From the NCBI GenBank assembly GCA_946408995.1, contig CAMJUL010000001.1:1-64000 (forward strand): a stretch of 64,000 bases of DNA, in the 5' to 3' direction. Made by a program: the position numbers and the translations under genes. This document shows positions 32,385 to 41,087 of the stretch, in pieces (position 1 is the first letter of the stretch; each line of letters opens with the position of its first letter). The notes beneath the pieces are model-generated. The model worked only from the letters and a program-made list of their open reading frames with translations. It searched no databases and had not been told where the DNA came from. Origin of the DNA: an uncultured Clostridia bacterium. GTDB taxonomy: Bacteria; Bacillota; Clostridia; Christensenellales; Aristaeellaceae.

Positions 32385-34793
32385 TCAATCCAGGCGCAGG
32401 ATCAGCCCAAGGATATGTTTCGCCGCCGTTTCCAGGTCCTCCCGGCTCAGCAGCCCCTTCTCGACCGCCTCCATCAGCCGTTCCGGAAAACCCGTGGCCA
32501 TTTTCATGTCGTTTCCGGCTGCAGCCTCCTTGTAATGCTCGCCATGGGTCCACCAGTCCGTGGTCACCATTCCGTCGTAGCCCCATTCCTCACGCAGGAT
32601 CCCCGTCAAAAGATCCCTGTTTTCGCTGGCCCTGTGACCGTTGATGATGTTGTAGCTGCTCATGATGGACCAGGGATGGGCTTCCTTGACAAGGATCTCA
32701 AACTGGCGGAGATAGATCTCCCTGATGGCGCGTTCCGAACAGCGGGAGTCGCATTCCTGCCGGTTGGTTTCTTTGTTGTTCAAGGCAAAGTGCTTGGCTG
32801 TCGCGGCAATGCGGTTGGACTGGATCCCCCGGATCATGGCCGCCGCCTGTTTCCCGGTGAGAAGGGGGTCTTCGGAAAAATACTCAAAGTTCCGGCCGCA
32901 CAACGGATTCCGGTGAATGTTGACCCCTGGAGCGAGCCACACCTGGATATTGTTTTCCTTGGCCTCCAGGCTGGCGGCCGAGCCGACCTGGCAGACCAAA
33001 TTGGGATCCCAGGTGCTGCCAAGAAGCGTCGCGCAGGGAAAGGCCGTCGTAGTTACGCCCAGTCCCTGATGGAACCGGATCCCGGCAGGCCCGTCCGCAG
33101 TCATAATGTTCGGAATGCCAAAGCGGACATTGTTGCCGTATCCGAAGGTATTGGCAAGGCCGACATTGGGCTGGCCGCCCAGCAGGTAAGCCAGGTCTTC
33201 CATCGGCAGCGCCGCCACAAAATCCTCCAGGGACACTTTGCCGTCCGCCACGGAGGCCAGCTTCCATTCCTGCGCGACCTGGCCAAAGTTCTTCAGCCTG
33301 GGCACGCCCCTTACCTCCGGCAGCGCGTTCGCCTCTTCGGGGGACAAGCGGGCCAGCCCGGTCGCTTTGTAATCGTTGCAGGGCGCGGTGGGAAGTTTCT
33401 CCCAGGTGCCGTCGGACATCAGCCGCTTCTCAAGGCAGGCAGGCACCATGCGCGCCTGAAGTTTCTCCACGATCACATCCTCGTCCTGGGTCCAGGCTTT
33501 GACTGCTTCTACGTCCCGGACGCTGGTGCCGAGCCACAAGCTGTACTTGCCCTTCTCAAGCACCCAGGCGGATTTTTCGATTTTGCCCAGATCATCATAG
33601 CTGGCCATAAGGGACACTGGAAAAGCAAGATGGACCTCCTCGGATTCTCCCGGCTGCAGCAGGCGGGTCTTCCGGTATCCGGCGAGGGCTTTCGCGGGCT
33701 TTCCAAGCTTTCCCTGGGGCGCGCTGTAATAGGCCTGAACCACTTCCCTGCCCGGCCTGCTCCCCGTATTGGTCACCCGAACGGACAGCCGGACCGTATC
33801 GCCGTCAAATTTCGCCTTCGCTTTTTTCAGGCTGAAGGTGGTATAGCTGAGTCCGTACCCGAAGGGATAGATCACTTTTTTCCCCGCGCCCGGAATGGTC
33901 TCGAAATACCGGTAACCGACATAGATGTCCTCGGTATAATCCACGTGATCGTCGCTGTCGTAAAAAGTAGCGCACCCCGGGTAATCCTCCAATTCCCGGG
34001 CATAGGTATCCGTCAGCTTTCCGCAAGGGGTATACAGGCCAAGAAGCAGCTCCGCCTCTGCGCAGCCCCCCTCCATGCCTCCCTGATAGGCCAGCAGCAC
34101 ACCCTGGATCCGGTCATCCTTCTCAAAGCTGGCCGTTTCCATCATGCCGCCGGTGTTCAGCACCACAATGGTCCTCGGAAAGGCCGCCTTGACCGTATCC
34201 ACCATGCTTCTTTCCGCCCCGGAAAGATAAAAATCCCCTTTTTCAAACAGGACATCGCTCATGCTGACCGCGTCCCCCGTCACGGGGCTTTTGCGCGTTA
34301 TTTTTGCCCGGGGCGATTTCCGGTCCCACCCTTCGCCGGAGAAACGGCTGATGGAGATCACCGCAGTATCCGCAAAAGCCCGCGCCTGCTTCAGAAGGTC
34401 CGCAGGGAGCTCCGGCTCCGCAACCATTCCCGGCGCCCAGCCCTCGCTGTAGGCCTTTTGCACATACTCCCGGTAAAAACGGATGGTGCCCGGAAAAACG
34501 CTGTCTTCCCCCGCCGCTTCACAAAATCCGTCATACAGGTTGCGGATATAGGGGACCGTCACGTCTCCGCTTCCGCCTCCGCCCTTCACATAATCAATGG
34601 TCCCTTTCCCGAACAGGGCCACGCGGGTCCCCATTTGGAGGGGCAGGGCGCCGTTCACATTTTTCAGCAGGACCATTCCTTCTCTTGCGGCCCTCCTGGA
34701 AAGCGCGATGTGCTTCTTCCCTGCGGTGACCCGTTTGCCATCCCGTCCAAGGGGCAGGCCGGGCTGAAAACGCGCGCGAATCCATCTTTCCAT
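32385..34793 (-). CDS. Domain-permuted GH3 beta-glycosidase
   Basis: An 802-residue family 3 glycoside hydrolase in permuted order. Residues of about 25-290 hold the GH3 C-terminal alpha/beta domain (EGMVLLKNVNGALPL, KGGGGSGDV), then an Fn3-like domain (VRVTNTGSRPGREVVQAYYS), and only after about residue 480 the TIM barrel (TADGPAGIRF, ATAKHFALNN, and the nucleophile region DGMVTTDWWTHGEH). This reversed layout is known in Clostridial GH3 enzymes such as that of Ruminococcus albus. There is no signal peptide, so it acts inside the cell on imported oligosaccharides, together with the downstream isomerase-like protein. Confidence 0.92.
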   Translation of the reverse strand: MERWIRARFQPGLPLGRDGKRVTAGKKHIALSRRAAREGMVLLKNVNGALPLQMGTRVALFGKGTIDYVKGGGGSGDVTVPYIRNLYDGFCEAAGEDSVFPGTIRFYREYVQKAYSEGWAPGMVAEPELPADLLKQARAFADTAVISISRFSGEGWDRKSPRAKITRKSPVTGDAVSMSDVLFEKGDFYLSGAERSMVDTVKAAFPRTIVVLNTGGMMETASFEKDDRIQGVLLAYQGGMEGGCAEAELLLGLYTPCGKLTDTYARELEDYPGCATFYDSDDHVDYTEDIYVGYRYFETIPGAGKKVIYPFGYGLSYTTFSLKKAKAKFDGDTVRLSVRVTNTGSRPGREVVQAYYSAPQGKLGKPAKALAGYRKTRLLQPGESEEVHLAFPVSLMASYDDLGKIEKSAWVLEKGKYSLWLGTSVRDVEAVKAWTQDEDVIVEKLQARMVPACLEKRLMSDGTWEKLPTAPCNDYKATGLARLSPEEANALPEVRGVPRLKNFGQVAQEWKLASVADGKVSLEDFVAALPMEDLAYLLGGQPNVGLANTFGYGNNVRFGIPNIMTADGPAGIRFHQGLGVTTTAFPCATLLGSTWDPNLVCQVGSAASLEAKENNIQVWLAPGVNIHRNPLCGRNFEYFSEDPLLTGKQAAAMIRGIQSNRIAATAKHFALNNKETNRQECDSRCSERAIREIYLRQFEILVKEAHPWSIMSSYNIINGHRASENRDLLTGILREEWGYDGMVTTDWWTHGEHYKEAAAGNDMKMATGFPERLMEAVEKGLLSREDLETAAKHILGLILRLD

Positions 34794-34826
34794 CTTTTCC
34801 TTTGTATGATCCCCCTGCTGCGGAAA

Positions 34827-35414
34827 TCATACGCTCCTTTCCGTTTTGTTGATCCGGGGTCCCCCGCTTCCGGGACCGCCGTTTGATTTCAGCGTTACGC
34901 CTGATCGCAGGATGACCACCGCGGCCGCGCACCCGATCATCCCTCCCGCGGTATTGTATAACAGATCCGAAACCTGAAAATCTCCAAGCCGCAACAAAAG
35001 CTGTGAAAGCTCTATGACGCAGGAAGCACCGGCCGAAAGCAAAAAGCCGGTTTTCCAGGGACTCTTTGGGCGGAATGCCAAAAAGTACAAAAGCGTGAAG
35101 GGGATAAAGAACAGAACATTCTCAAGGATCTCCTTGTTCCATTCATCGGCATCGCGCCGGAACCACAAATGATCCAGCACATGGCGAATGGGTTCCGTAT
35201 CCTGCCGGGCCAGGACCGCGCTGACCAGCATATACGAGGCATAAAAGAGAAAGAGGAACTTGAGCGGAAGGATCGGCGCCTCCACGGTCCGCCCCCTTTT
35301 CCTCCCCCAAAAGACCCGTCCTCCCGTCAGGAACAGGGCTGTCAGCAGCAGTGCCCTTGGCAGATACTGCGCTTGAGAAACGATATCATTCAAAATGATT
35401 TGAAGCACCGGCAT
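34827..35414 (-). CDS. VanZ-like membrane protein
   Basis: A 195-residue protein with five or so transmembrane segments and VanZ signatures ILENVLFFIPFTLLYFLAF, GASCVIELSQLLLRLGDFQVSDLLYNTAGGMIG. VanZ proteins give low-level teicoplanin resistance in the vanA cluster, but most homologues are of unknown function. It lies 33 bases upstream of the GH3 gene on the same strand. Confidence 0.85.
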   Translation of the reverse strand: MPVLQIILNDIVSQAQYLPRALLLTALFLTGGRVFWGRKRGRTVEAPILPLKFLFLFYASYMLVSAVLARQDTEPIRHVLDHLWFRRDADEWNKEILENVLFFIPFTLLYFLAFRPKSPWKTGFLLSAGASCVIELSQLLLRLGDFQVSDLLYNTAGGMIGCAAAVVILRSGVTLKSNGGPGSGGPRINKTERSV

Positions 35415-35487
35415 CTCCTTGTTCTTATGATCCTAAAGGCAGCCCGCAGGCTTTTTCCATCAAAGCTGCTCTGCCCGCCTCTTTCCC

Positions 35488-36192
35488 TCAAAGACCGGAA
35501 CTGCCCGATTCCTTCCCCTCTTCCAGAAAACGCCTCAGCATCCGGCCCATTTGTTCACTGTCCTGGACATAGCTTCCGTGATCCGCTCCAGGAACCACCA
35601 CGCATCTTACATCAGGCAGGTTGGATACAATGCGCTGTGTTTCCTCGGGAAGGATCAGGTCCCTTTCCCCAACCGTACAAAGGACCGGTATCCGGATGTC
35701 CCGGAGCCGCGCCGGATCCAAGTGGGGTTCCGTCAGCATCAGCTTGACAAGCGGATCCGGATGAAGCCGGTTCAGGCGGGTATACTCCCGGATAAAGGCC
35801 GGGTCTATGCCTTCAGGCGACAGATTGACCCCGCTGAAGGCCAGCCTTCCCAGGGTACCGGGATGGGACAGTTCCAGCATCAGGCCGACAATGCCGCCGT
35901 CACTGTGGCCGTAAAAGGACGGCCTCTCCAGCCCCAGGGCGCGGATAAACCCATACATGTCCTCCGCCATATCCGCATAGTGAAGCTCCGACAAGGGCGC
36001 GTTGGCCCCCTGTCCTCTGGAGTCCGGGGCATACACCCTGTACCCCGCCTCCAAAAGGGGCGGAAGGATGCCGTCGAACAGATGATGGTCCTCGCCGTTG
36101 CCGTGAACCATCAGGAGCGGAGCGCCCTCCCCATAGAGGGCATAATGAAGCAGGACGCCGTTGACCCGAACGGTGCTCAGTTCTTCTTTCAT
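35488..36192 (-). CDS. Alpha/beta hydrolase
   Basis: A 234-residue serine hydrolase. The oxyanion region MVHGNGEDHHLF, the nucleophile elbow FYGHSDGGIVGL, an aspartate in LCTVGERDLILP and the histidine in VPGADHGSY form a complete triad. It resembles proline-iminopeptidase/esterase members of the fold; the substrate cannot be told. A ribosome binding site GGAGACG lies before the ATG. Confidence 0.88.
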   Translation of the reverse strand: MKEELSTVRVNGVLLHYALYGEGAPLLMVHGNGEDHHLFDGILPPLLEAGYRVYAPDSRGQGANAPLSELHYADMAEDMYGFIRALGLERPSFYGHSDGGIVGLMLELSHPGTLGRLAFSGVNLSPEGIDPAFIREYTRLNRLHPDPLVKLMLTEPHLDPARLRDIRIPVLCTVGERDLILPEETQRIVSNLPDVRCVVVPGADHGSYVQDSEQMGRMLRRFLEEGKESGSSGL

Positions 36193-36225
36193 AACGTCTC
36201 CTTCAGACGGGTCTCTTTGGGGTTC

Positions 36226-36816
36226 TCAGGGTCTTTCATCCATCTGTTTGGAATCCTCCATCTGCAATTGCCTCATAATTCCCGTGGAGCGCAGTGCCGG
36301 AAGGACCGCGTGATAGAACAGCGGCGCAGCGATGATCGCCGCCCCGGCGTTGATCAGGGAAGGGATCAGCTTGCTCACCACGGTCGCCAAAACCGTCTCA
36401 GGCGGAAAGGCGTACACAAACCGGTTGTAGATGTAGGTTTTCAGCATGTACAAAAGGACATAAGTCAGTGCACCGGCTACCCCGGACAGCACGGTACGGT
36501 CGATCCGCCCCCTGCGCGCGTGCTGCCGATGCATCAGCGCGCCGCACACGAAGGCCATGGCGAATTTGCTGACAAAGGTGATCAGGACATTGACAAAATC
36601 GTACCCGGCAAATCCGTCATAAAGCGCGGAACCAAGTCCGGCCGCCACCCCGCCGATGACGGGGCCCAGCAGCATCCCGCTCAGCAGGCAGACCGCGTTG
36701 GCAAAATGCACCTTGGATCCCAGCAGCGGAAACCGGAACAGGGTCACCACATAGACCATGGCTGCCAGCATGGCGGCAAAGCAAAGGGTGACAGCATTCA
36801 GCTTGCTTTTTCTCAA
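36226..36816 (-). CDS. ECF transporter S component
   Basis: A 196-residue integral membrane protein with six hydrophobic segments. The motif GSKVHFANAVCLLSGMLLGPVIGGVAAGLGSALYDGF is typical of energy-coupling-factor substrate-binding subunits (PF12822 type). It starts at TTG 36816 behind GGGAGG. Energising subunits EcfA/EcfT are not in the window, so it probably uses a shared module. The vitamin it imports cannot be deduced. Confidence 0.85.
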   Translation of the reverse strand: MRKSKLNAVTLCFAAMLAAMVYVVTLFRFPLLGSKVHFANAVCLLSGMLLGPVIGGVAAGLGSALYDGFAGYDFVNVLITFVSKFAMAFVCGALMHRQHARRGRIDRTVLSGVAGALTYVLLYMLKTYIYNRFVYAFPPETVLATVVSKLIPSLINAGAAIIAAPLFYHAVLPALRSTGIMRQLQMEDSKQMDERP

Positions 36817-36842
36817 AGTTCAATCCCTCCCGTATGGAGCCT

Positions 36843-37991
36843 TCAAGCTTCCGCCGACTGTCTGTGATAGATCAGGAACTCACATTCCAGCCGGCCATTG
36901 TAAAACCGGTATTTTCTGTCCGCCCGTTTCCTGAAAAACCGCTCAAAGGAAGCGGAGGAGGTGATGACGCTGATGGCGCTGCCCGGGTGCCGGTTCCACA
37001 AGCCCCGCATGTCCGCATACAGCGCCTCGCACTGTTTGCGGTCCCCCAGGCGTTCCCCATAGGGCGGATTGGCAATAAAACAGATTTGTTTGCTTTCTTC
37101 CTGTGAAGCCGGCAGCGAGAGTTCCCGAAGGTCCTTCTGCAGAAGCAGGATCCTGCCCTTCAGTCCTGCCTGCTCTACATGCAGCCGGCACAGCTTCAGC
37201 GCCTCCGGGTCGATATCGCTGCCGTACAGGTCATGAATGCGCTCCGGGTGGTATCTTTCCTCCGCCTCAGTCCGCAGGTAGCGGTATTTCTCACTGCCGA
37301 TCCCGCTCCATTTTTCCATCGCAAAGGCTCTCCTCAGTCCGGGCGCCCTGTCTGCCTGCAGGAAGGCCGCCTCCACCAGGAAAGTACCCGTCCCGCAGCA
37401 GGGATCTGCAAGCACGGCGTTTGGATCGGAATACCGCCAGGGAGACCGTTTCAGCAGCGCGGCCGCCAGGGTCTCCCGGATCGGCGCCTCCCCGTTCCAG
37501 GTGCGGTATCCCCTTTTGTTCAGCGGGATCCCGCTGGTGTCCAGGGTAATCCTGCACAGGTCCTGGTGGATGGCGCACTCTACCTGATAGACCGCCCCGT
37601 CCTCCGGGCACCAGCGCATATGATATTTTTTCTGCAGGGCGTCCGCCAGGGCTTTCTTGGTAATCGCCTGGCAGTCGCTCACGCTCATCAGTCTGGACCG
37701 TACGCATTTTCCCTTCACCGGAAACGCGGCATTGGCCGGGAGGATCTCCCCCGGATGACAGCCGTTCGCCAGCTGATACAGGTCCTCAAAGGTCTCCGTT
37801 TTTCCCTCAGCCAGCACGATCAAAACCCGGTCACAGCATCTCAGCCAGAGGTTCGCCCTGAAAACGCCCTCCATGTTGGCCGTAAAATGGACGCAGCCCT
37901 GGTCACACCGGACATCCTGAAACCCCAGGGCAGAAAGCTCCTGCTTGACAATGCCCTCCATGGAAAACGCGCAAACCGCAATACAGTGCAT
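36843..37991 (-). CDS. THUMP-domain 23S rRNA guanine-N2 methyltransferase (RlmL/YpsC type)
   Basis: A 382-residue RNA methyltransferase. Residues 1-160 contain the THUMP RNA-binding domain with its ferredoxin-like start (CAFSMEGIVKQELSALGFQDVR). The Rossmann domain has LADPCCGTGTFLVEAA (SAM site), DLYGSDIDPEALKL and the catalytic NPPYGERLG. By family it modifies a guanine of 23S rRNA. The ATG at 37991 follows GGAGG; a longer open frame upstream is not coding because it crosses the promoter and the divergent gene. Confidence 0.9.
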   Translation of the reverse strand: MHCIAVCAFSMEGIVKQELSALGFQDVRCDQGCVHFTANMEGVFRANLWLRCCDRVLIVLAEGKTETFEDLYQLANGCHPGEILPANAAFPVKGKCVRSRLMSVSDCQAITKKALADALQKKYHMRWCPEDGAVYQVECAIHQDLCRITLDTSGIPLNKRGYRTWNGEAPIRETLAAALLKRSPWRYSDPNAVLADPCCGTGTFLVEAAFLQADRAPGLRRAFAMEKWSGIGSEKYRYLRTEAEERYHPERIHDLYGSDIDPEALKLCRLHVEQAGLKGRILLLQKDLRELSLPASQEESKQICFIANPPYGERLGDRKQCEALYADMRGLWNRHPGSAISVITSSASFERFFRKRADRKYRFYNGRLECEFLIYHRQSAEA

Positions 37992-38030
37992 GTTCGTCTC
38001 CTCCGTCCCTTGGCCTTTTTCACCATTTAA

Positions 38031-38059
38031 ATTATAAGGCCTGCAGGGGCGGTCCGCAA
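38031..38059 (-). promoter_or_regulatory. Promoter of the rRNA methyltransferase gene
   Basis: On the minus strand TTGCGG (38059-38054), 17-base spacer, TATAAT (38036-38031). Confidence 0.65.
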
Positions 38060-38112
38060 GTCCGTTTTTCTTTGTCCCTTTGGCGTCATTTTTCCCCCGA
38101 TTGGCAGGCCGG

Positions 38113-38141
38113 TTGTATTTGCGCGGCGCGTACCGTATAAT
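38113..38141 (+). promoter_or_regulatory. Promoter of the small HD gene
   Basis: TTGTAT (38113-38118), 17-base spacer, TATAAT (38136-38141), 28 bases before the ATG. Confidence 0.75.
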
Positions 38142-38168
38142 AAGGCAGCAGGAAAGGAGCTGTTTTAC

Positions 38169-38591
38169 ATGTACAGTCAGGATGTGGAGGCAGCAAAGGC
38201 CCTGGCCAAGCAAGCCCATCAGGGACAGTCTGACAAAGCCGGGGCCCCGTATATCGGCCATCCGTCCCGCGTCGCCGGCCGTTTGGGATGCCCGGAAGCG
38301 CAGGTGGTCGCCTGGCTTCACGATACCGTAGAGGACACGCCGGTAACCCTGCGGGACATTGAATTCCGGTTCGGTCCGGACACTGCGGCGGCTGTGGACG
38401 CTCTCACCCGCCGTTCCGGAGAAGACTGGGACGACTATCTGGCCCGGGTCAAGGACCATCCCCTTGCCCGGCAGGTCAAAATCAGCGACCTTGTCGACAA
38501 CAGCAACCTGTCCCGCCTGGACAAGATCACCCTGCGGGACGTGGAGCGGCAGGCAAAATACAACCGGGCCCTCTATTATCTGATGACCTGA
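38169..38591 (+). CDS. Small HD-domain protein (MESH1/SpoT-hydrolase-like)
   Basis: A 140-residue protein. AKQAHQGQSDKAGAPYIGHP, VVAWLHDTVEDTPVT and VKISDLVDNSNL match the HD hydrolase half of RelA/SpoT enzymes and the stand-alone MESH1 group. There is no synthetase domain. It could hydrolyse (p)ppGpp or NADPH-like substrates; activity is inferred from family. AAAGGAG precedes the ATG by 9 bases. Confidence 0.85.
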   Translation: MYSQDVEAAKALAKQAHQGQSDKAGAPYIGHPSRVAGRLGCPEAQVVAWLHDTVEDTPVTLRDIEFRFGPDTAAAVDALTRRSGEDWDDYLARVKDHPLARQVKISDLVDNSNLSRLDKITLRDVERQAKYNRALYYLMT

Positions 38592-38604
38592 AGGGATCCT
38601 ACCG

Positions 38605-39525
38605 TCAATCCGTCGGCGCGTCTCCTTCCCGGTAGGGAACCACGGCGGAAGCCACCACCTGGGACGCGGGGTCAGCGTGGGCATGCTGGTCGTCAAAGAA
38701 AATGTGCGCACCGAAGCTTTTCAAAACGTCTTTTTTCGATACTCCGCCCAGGAAAAACGCCTCATCCACCCGCACCTTCCATTTGCGCAGGGTTTTGACA
38801 GCCCGTTCATGGGCTGGTGCGCTGCGGGACGTCACAAGAGCCGTCCGGATCGGCGCTTTTTCCCTGTCCGGGAACATGCCCTGGATATTGGAGAGGGTCA
38901 TCAGGAAATTCGCAAAGGGACCCTTGGGCAGCGGGTCATCGGCAAGGGCACGCTCGTGGGCCTGGAAGGCCTCCAGACCGGACTGCTGAAAGATGCGTTC
39001 CGATTCGGCGCCAAACAGCACGGCATCCCCATCGAAAGCGATGCGAATTGGATTGACCTCCGGCGCCGGGCTCATGGCAGCCCCGGGTGTCAGCAGGATG
39101 CCCGCCGCAAAGCCCGTGTTGATGGCCTCCTGCACATCCGGCGCGTAGGCGGACAAGAACAGGTCCGTACTGAAGCTCGACAGATACGGGGCCACCGACG
39201 CCCCGCCGGTCAGGGCGGCCCGGGTGATATCCAGGCCATAATGTTCAATGGATTTGAAGATGCGCAGGCTGGTATCCGGGCTGTTGCGGGACAGGATCAC
39301 CACCTCCACCAGCCTTCTTTCGGGCTTTAAGGTGTTCAGGCGCAGGAAAGCCTTCACCAGTTCGAACCCTGCTCCCGGTCCCAGGGGTCGGTTCTCATTG
39401 CGGATCTGATAGTCCGCGTAGGCCTCCAGGCCCTGTTCCTCAAAGATCCGGTTTTCCTCCTCCAGGTCAAAAAGTGCCCTGGAGGAGATCCCAATGACCA
39501 GAGGGCTTGTCAGATCATACGGCAC
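38605..39525 (-). CDS. Cytosolic 5'-nucleotidase (PF06189 family)
   Basis: A 306-residue protein. LVIGISSRALFDLEEENRIF, VVILSRNSPDTSLRIFKSIEHYGLDITRAALTGGA, IRIAFDGDAVLFGAESERIF and KVRVDEAFFLGGVSKKDVL are the segments of the NT5C1-type 5'-nucleotidase family found in bacteria. GTG 39525 is taken as start because GGGAGGGAAA lies just upstream. It should dephosphorylate nucleoside monophosphates. It converges on the HD gene. Confidence 0.87.
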   Translation of the reverse strand: MPYDLTSPLVIGISSRALFDLEEENRIFEEQGLEAYADYQIRNENRPLGPGAGFELVKAFLRLNTLKPERRLVEVVILSRNSPDTSLRIFKSIEHYGLDITRAALTGGASVAPYLSSFSTDLFLSAYAPDVQEAINTGFAAGILLTPGAAMSPAPEVNPIRIAFDGDAVLFGAESERIFQQSGLEAFQAHERALADDPLPKGPFANFLMTLSNIQGMFPDREKAPIRTALVTSRSAPAHERAVKTLRKWKVRVDEAFFLGGVSKKDVLKSFGAHIFFDDQHAHADPASQVVASAVVPYREGDAPTD

Positions 39526-39954
39526 GGCCGTTTCCCTCCCTTGTTTTGTTTTCCTGCGCCGCAATTCATCTTTGGATCCAGTCCGCGGCGCAGCGAAGAC
39601 CGGCCCGATACCGGTTTCCCTTTTCTTTCAGGCTGGACAGACGCGTATCCTTACCGCCTGCCCTGCCTTGGGAGCGGTGCGGGAAATCCCCTCGCATCCA
39701 GGCGCAAGCAGGAGCGTCCTCAACCCCACCGGACGAAAGGGCTTTCTCATGCTTATTGTTTTCTATTGCAGCTTAATCCGGCCTTGCATTTGTATTCGTC
39801 TCAGGATACACTTGTTTTATTCCCCTTGTCAAGGCTGCTGAAACATGGCGTCGTCAGCGGCAGTCTTCCGCATTTTGCGTTGGTCTTGCGACGCCGAAGC
39901 CCTCCTGTGTCCAAAAAGGCCAAGCAACGGGATTGGAAAGGAGAAGCGGAACTC
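39526..39954. other. Intergenic region, nothing recognised
   Basis: 429 bases between the divergent 5'-nucleotidase and DUF-type genes. No reading frame with a ribosome binding site, no RNA structure and no clear consensus promoter stands out; weak TTG- and TAT-rich sequence lies near 39,750-39,830. Confidence 0.4.
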
Positions 39955-40362
39955 ATGAAGAAATCAATCGATGAACTTCTCGGATCGCCCTACTGGATCG
40001 TGGATATTTTGCCGTCACAGGTCCCCGAAGGCAGTCCCGGGCAATACTTTGCCGTTGAAAAATATTATCTGCAGGTGGATGCCCTGGCCGGGATCAAGCA
40101 AAAGCATATCGACCTGGTCTTAAAGCTGAACTGCTATCGGGATCTTTCCATTGATGAGGAGACTTGTGTTAATCCTCCCCCCGCCCGGATCGCCGACGAG
40201 ATGCGGCATAGATACGTCTGCCTGCTGACAGACGGCGCGATGATCGTTTCCGAGCCGGACAACACGTACCTGACCGTTTTCAATCCGGACCCGTCCCTGT
40301 TGGATCTCCTGAAGACCCTTGCGGTCGGCGAAGGGCTGTATGTATGGAAGCCCGCTTCCTGA
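39955..40362 (+). CDS. Conserved-type hypothetical protein
   Basis: A 135-residue soluble protein beginning KKSIDELLGSPYWIVDILP. AAAGGAG precedes the ATG at 39955. It ends TVFNPDPSLLDLLKTLAVGEGLYVWKP. The sequence looks like a small protein conserved among gut Clostridia, but I cannot assign a family or function. It stands alone between two hairpins. Confidence 0.7.
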   Translation: MKKSIDELLGSPYWIVDILPSQVPEGSPGQYFAVEKYYLQVDALAGIKQKHIDLVLKLNCYRDLSIDEETCVNPPPARIADEMRHRYVCLLTDGAMIVSEPDNTYLTVFNPDPSLLDLLKTLAVGEGLYVWKPAS

Positions 40363-40418
40363 CCCTTCCGCGGTGTTTCCCGGGGGCCTTCGCAGGCGGC
40401 GCGCAGCACAATGAACGA

Positions 40419-40459
40419 GCGAAAGGAAGCGCGGCCTTTGGCGCCGCGCTTCCTTTCGC
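40419..40459. terminator. Strong two-way terminator hairpin
   Basis: GCGAAAGGAAGCGCGGC (40419-40435) pairs perfectly with GCCGCGCTTCCTTTCGC (40443-40459), 17 pairs with a 7-base loop, between the converging 39955 gene and the desulfoferrodoxin-like gene. The AAAGG and CCTTT segments give T-rich 3' flanks only within the stem. Confidence 0.7.
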
Positions 40460-40497
40460 GAACAGTCCGGTGAAAAGGCGCTTTCGGCCCGGTTGTT

Positions 40498-40872
40498 TCA
40501 GGCTTCCGCTTTCCACAGGCCATGGAGATTGCAGTACTCGTATGCGGCCACCGCTTCATCTCCCGGAGCCAGCGCGAAAACAGCGGACGGTTCCTGCCCC
40601 GGAGCCAAAGGCTTCCTCTGATTCCCCTGTTTTGTTTCCAGGGCAATCCACATGATCTGATGTTCTTCGGTCATGGGATGGACTGCGGAGCCGACTTTTA
40701 CGGTAACGAGCTGTCCCTCCGTCCGGATAACTGGCACATGCTTCTCACGGGCGCCGTCGCTGGTCCCGGGAACCAGTTCCTCCATGGCTTCTCCGCAGCA
40801 CTTTGTCGGGCACGCAGAGCCCTTGACCATTCCAACGATCTTTCCGCAGCCTTTGCACTGATAGAACTTCAT
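40498..40872 (-). CDS. Desulfoferrodoxin-like superoxide reductase
   Basis: A 124-residue protein reducing superoxide to peroxide in anaerobes. The N-terminus has a desulforedoxin-type iron site (YQCKGCGKIVGMV, ACPTKCC). The catalytic iron ligands of the SOR domain are seen in KHVPVI, GSAVHPMTEEHQIMWI and the C-terminal AYEYCNLHGLW. The start at 40872 follows GGAGGG; 11 further in-frame codons upstream lack a site. It indicates an obligately anaerobic host. Confidence 0.9.
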   Translation of the reverse strand: MKFYQCKGCGKIVGMVKGSACPTKCCGEAMEELVPGTSDGAREKHVPVIRTEGQLVTVKVGSAVHPMTEEHQIMWIALETKQGNQRKPLAPGQEPSAVFALAPGDEAVAAYEYCNLHGLWKAEA

Positions 40873-41087
40873 AACGATCCCTCCTCCAAAACACGAAGTC
40901 TGCACTTAAAGATACCATATCTGCCGAGGATTTTCAATCATTCCCGGTCCTTGAAGACTGCGGGTGTCTGCCAAAGAGAAAGGCGTTGTCAGAAAAAGCT
41001 TTTTCCTGTATCATCAACTGTGAAATATCCTTGGATCGTTCGATCGCTTTTCTGCCGGAACTGTGGCCTATTCTGATTGGAGAGTGG

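Noticed and set aside
32415..34886. 823-codon open frame on the plus strand
   Set aside because: It lies antisense to the permuted GH3 gene, whose motifs are unmistakable; the long frame is a by-product of high-GC codon use.
37992..38711. N-terminal extension of the rRNA methyltransferase by about 240 codons
   Set aside because: The extension would cross a good promoter and the divergent HD gene; GGAGG before ATG 37991 sets the start.
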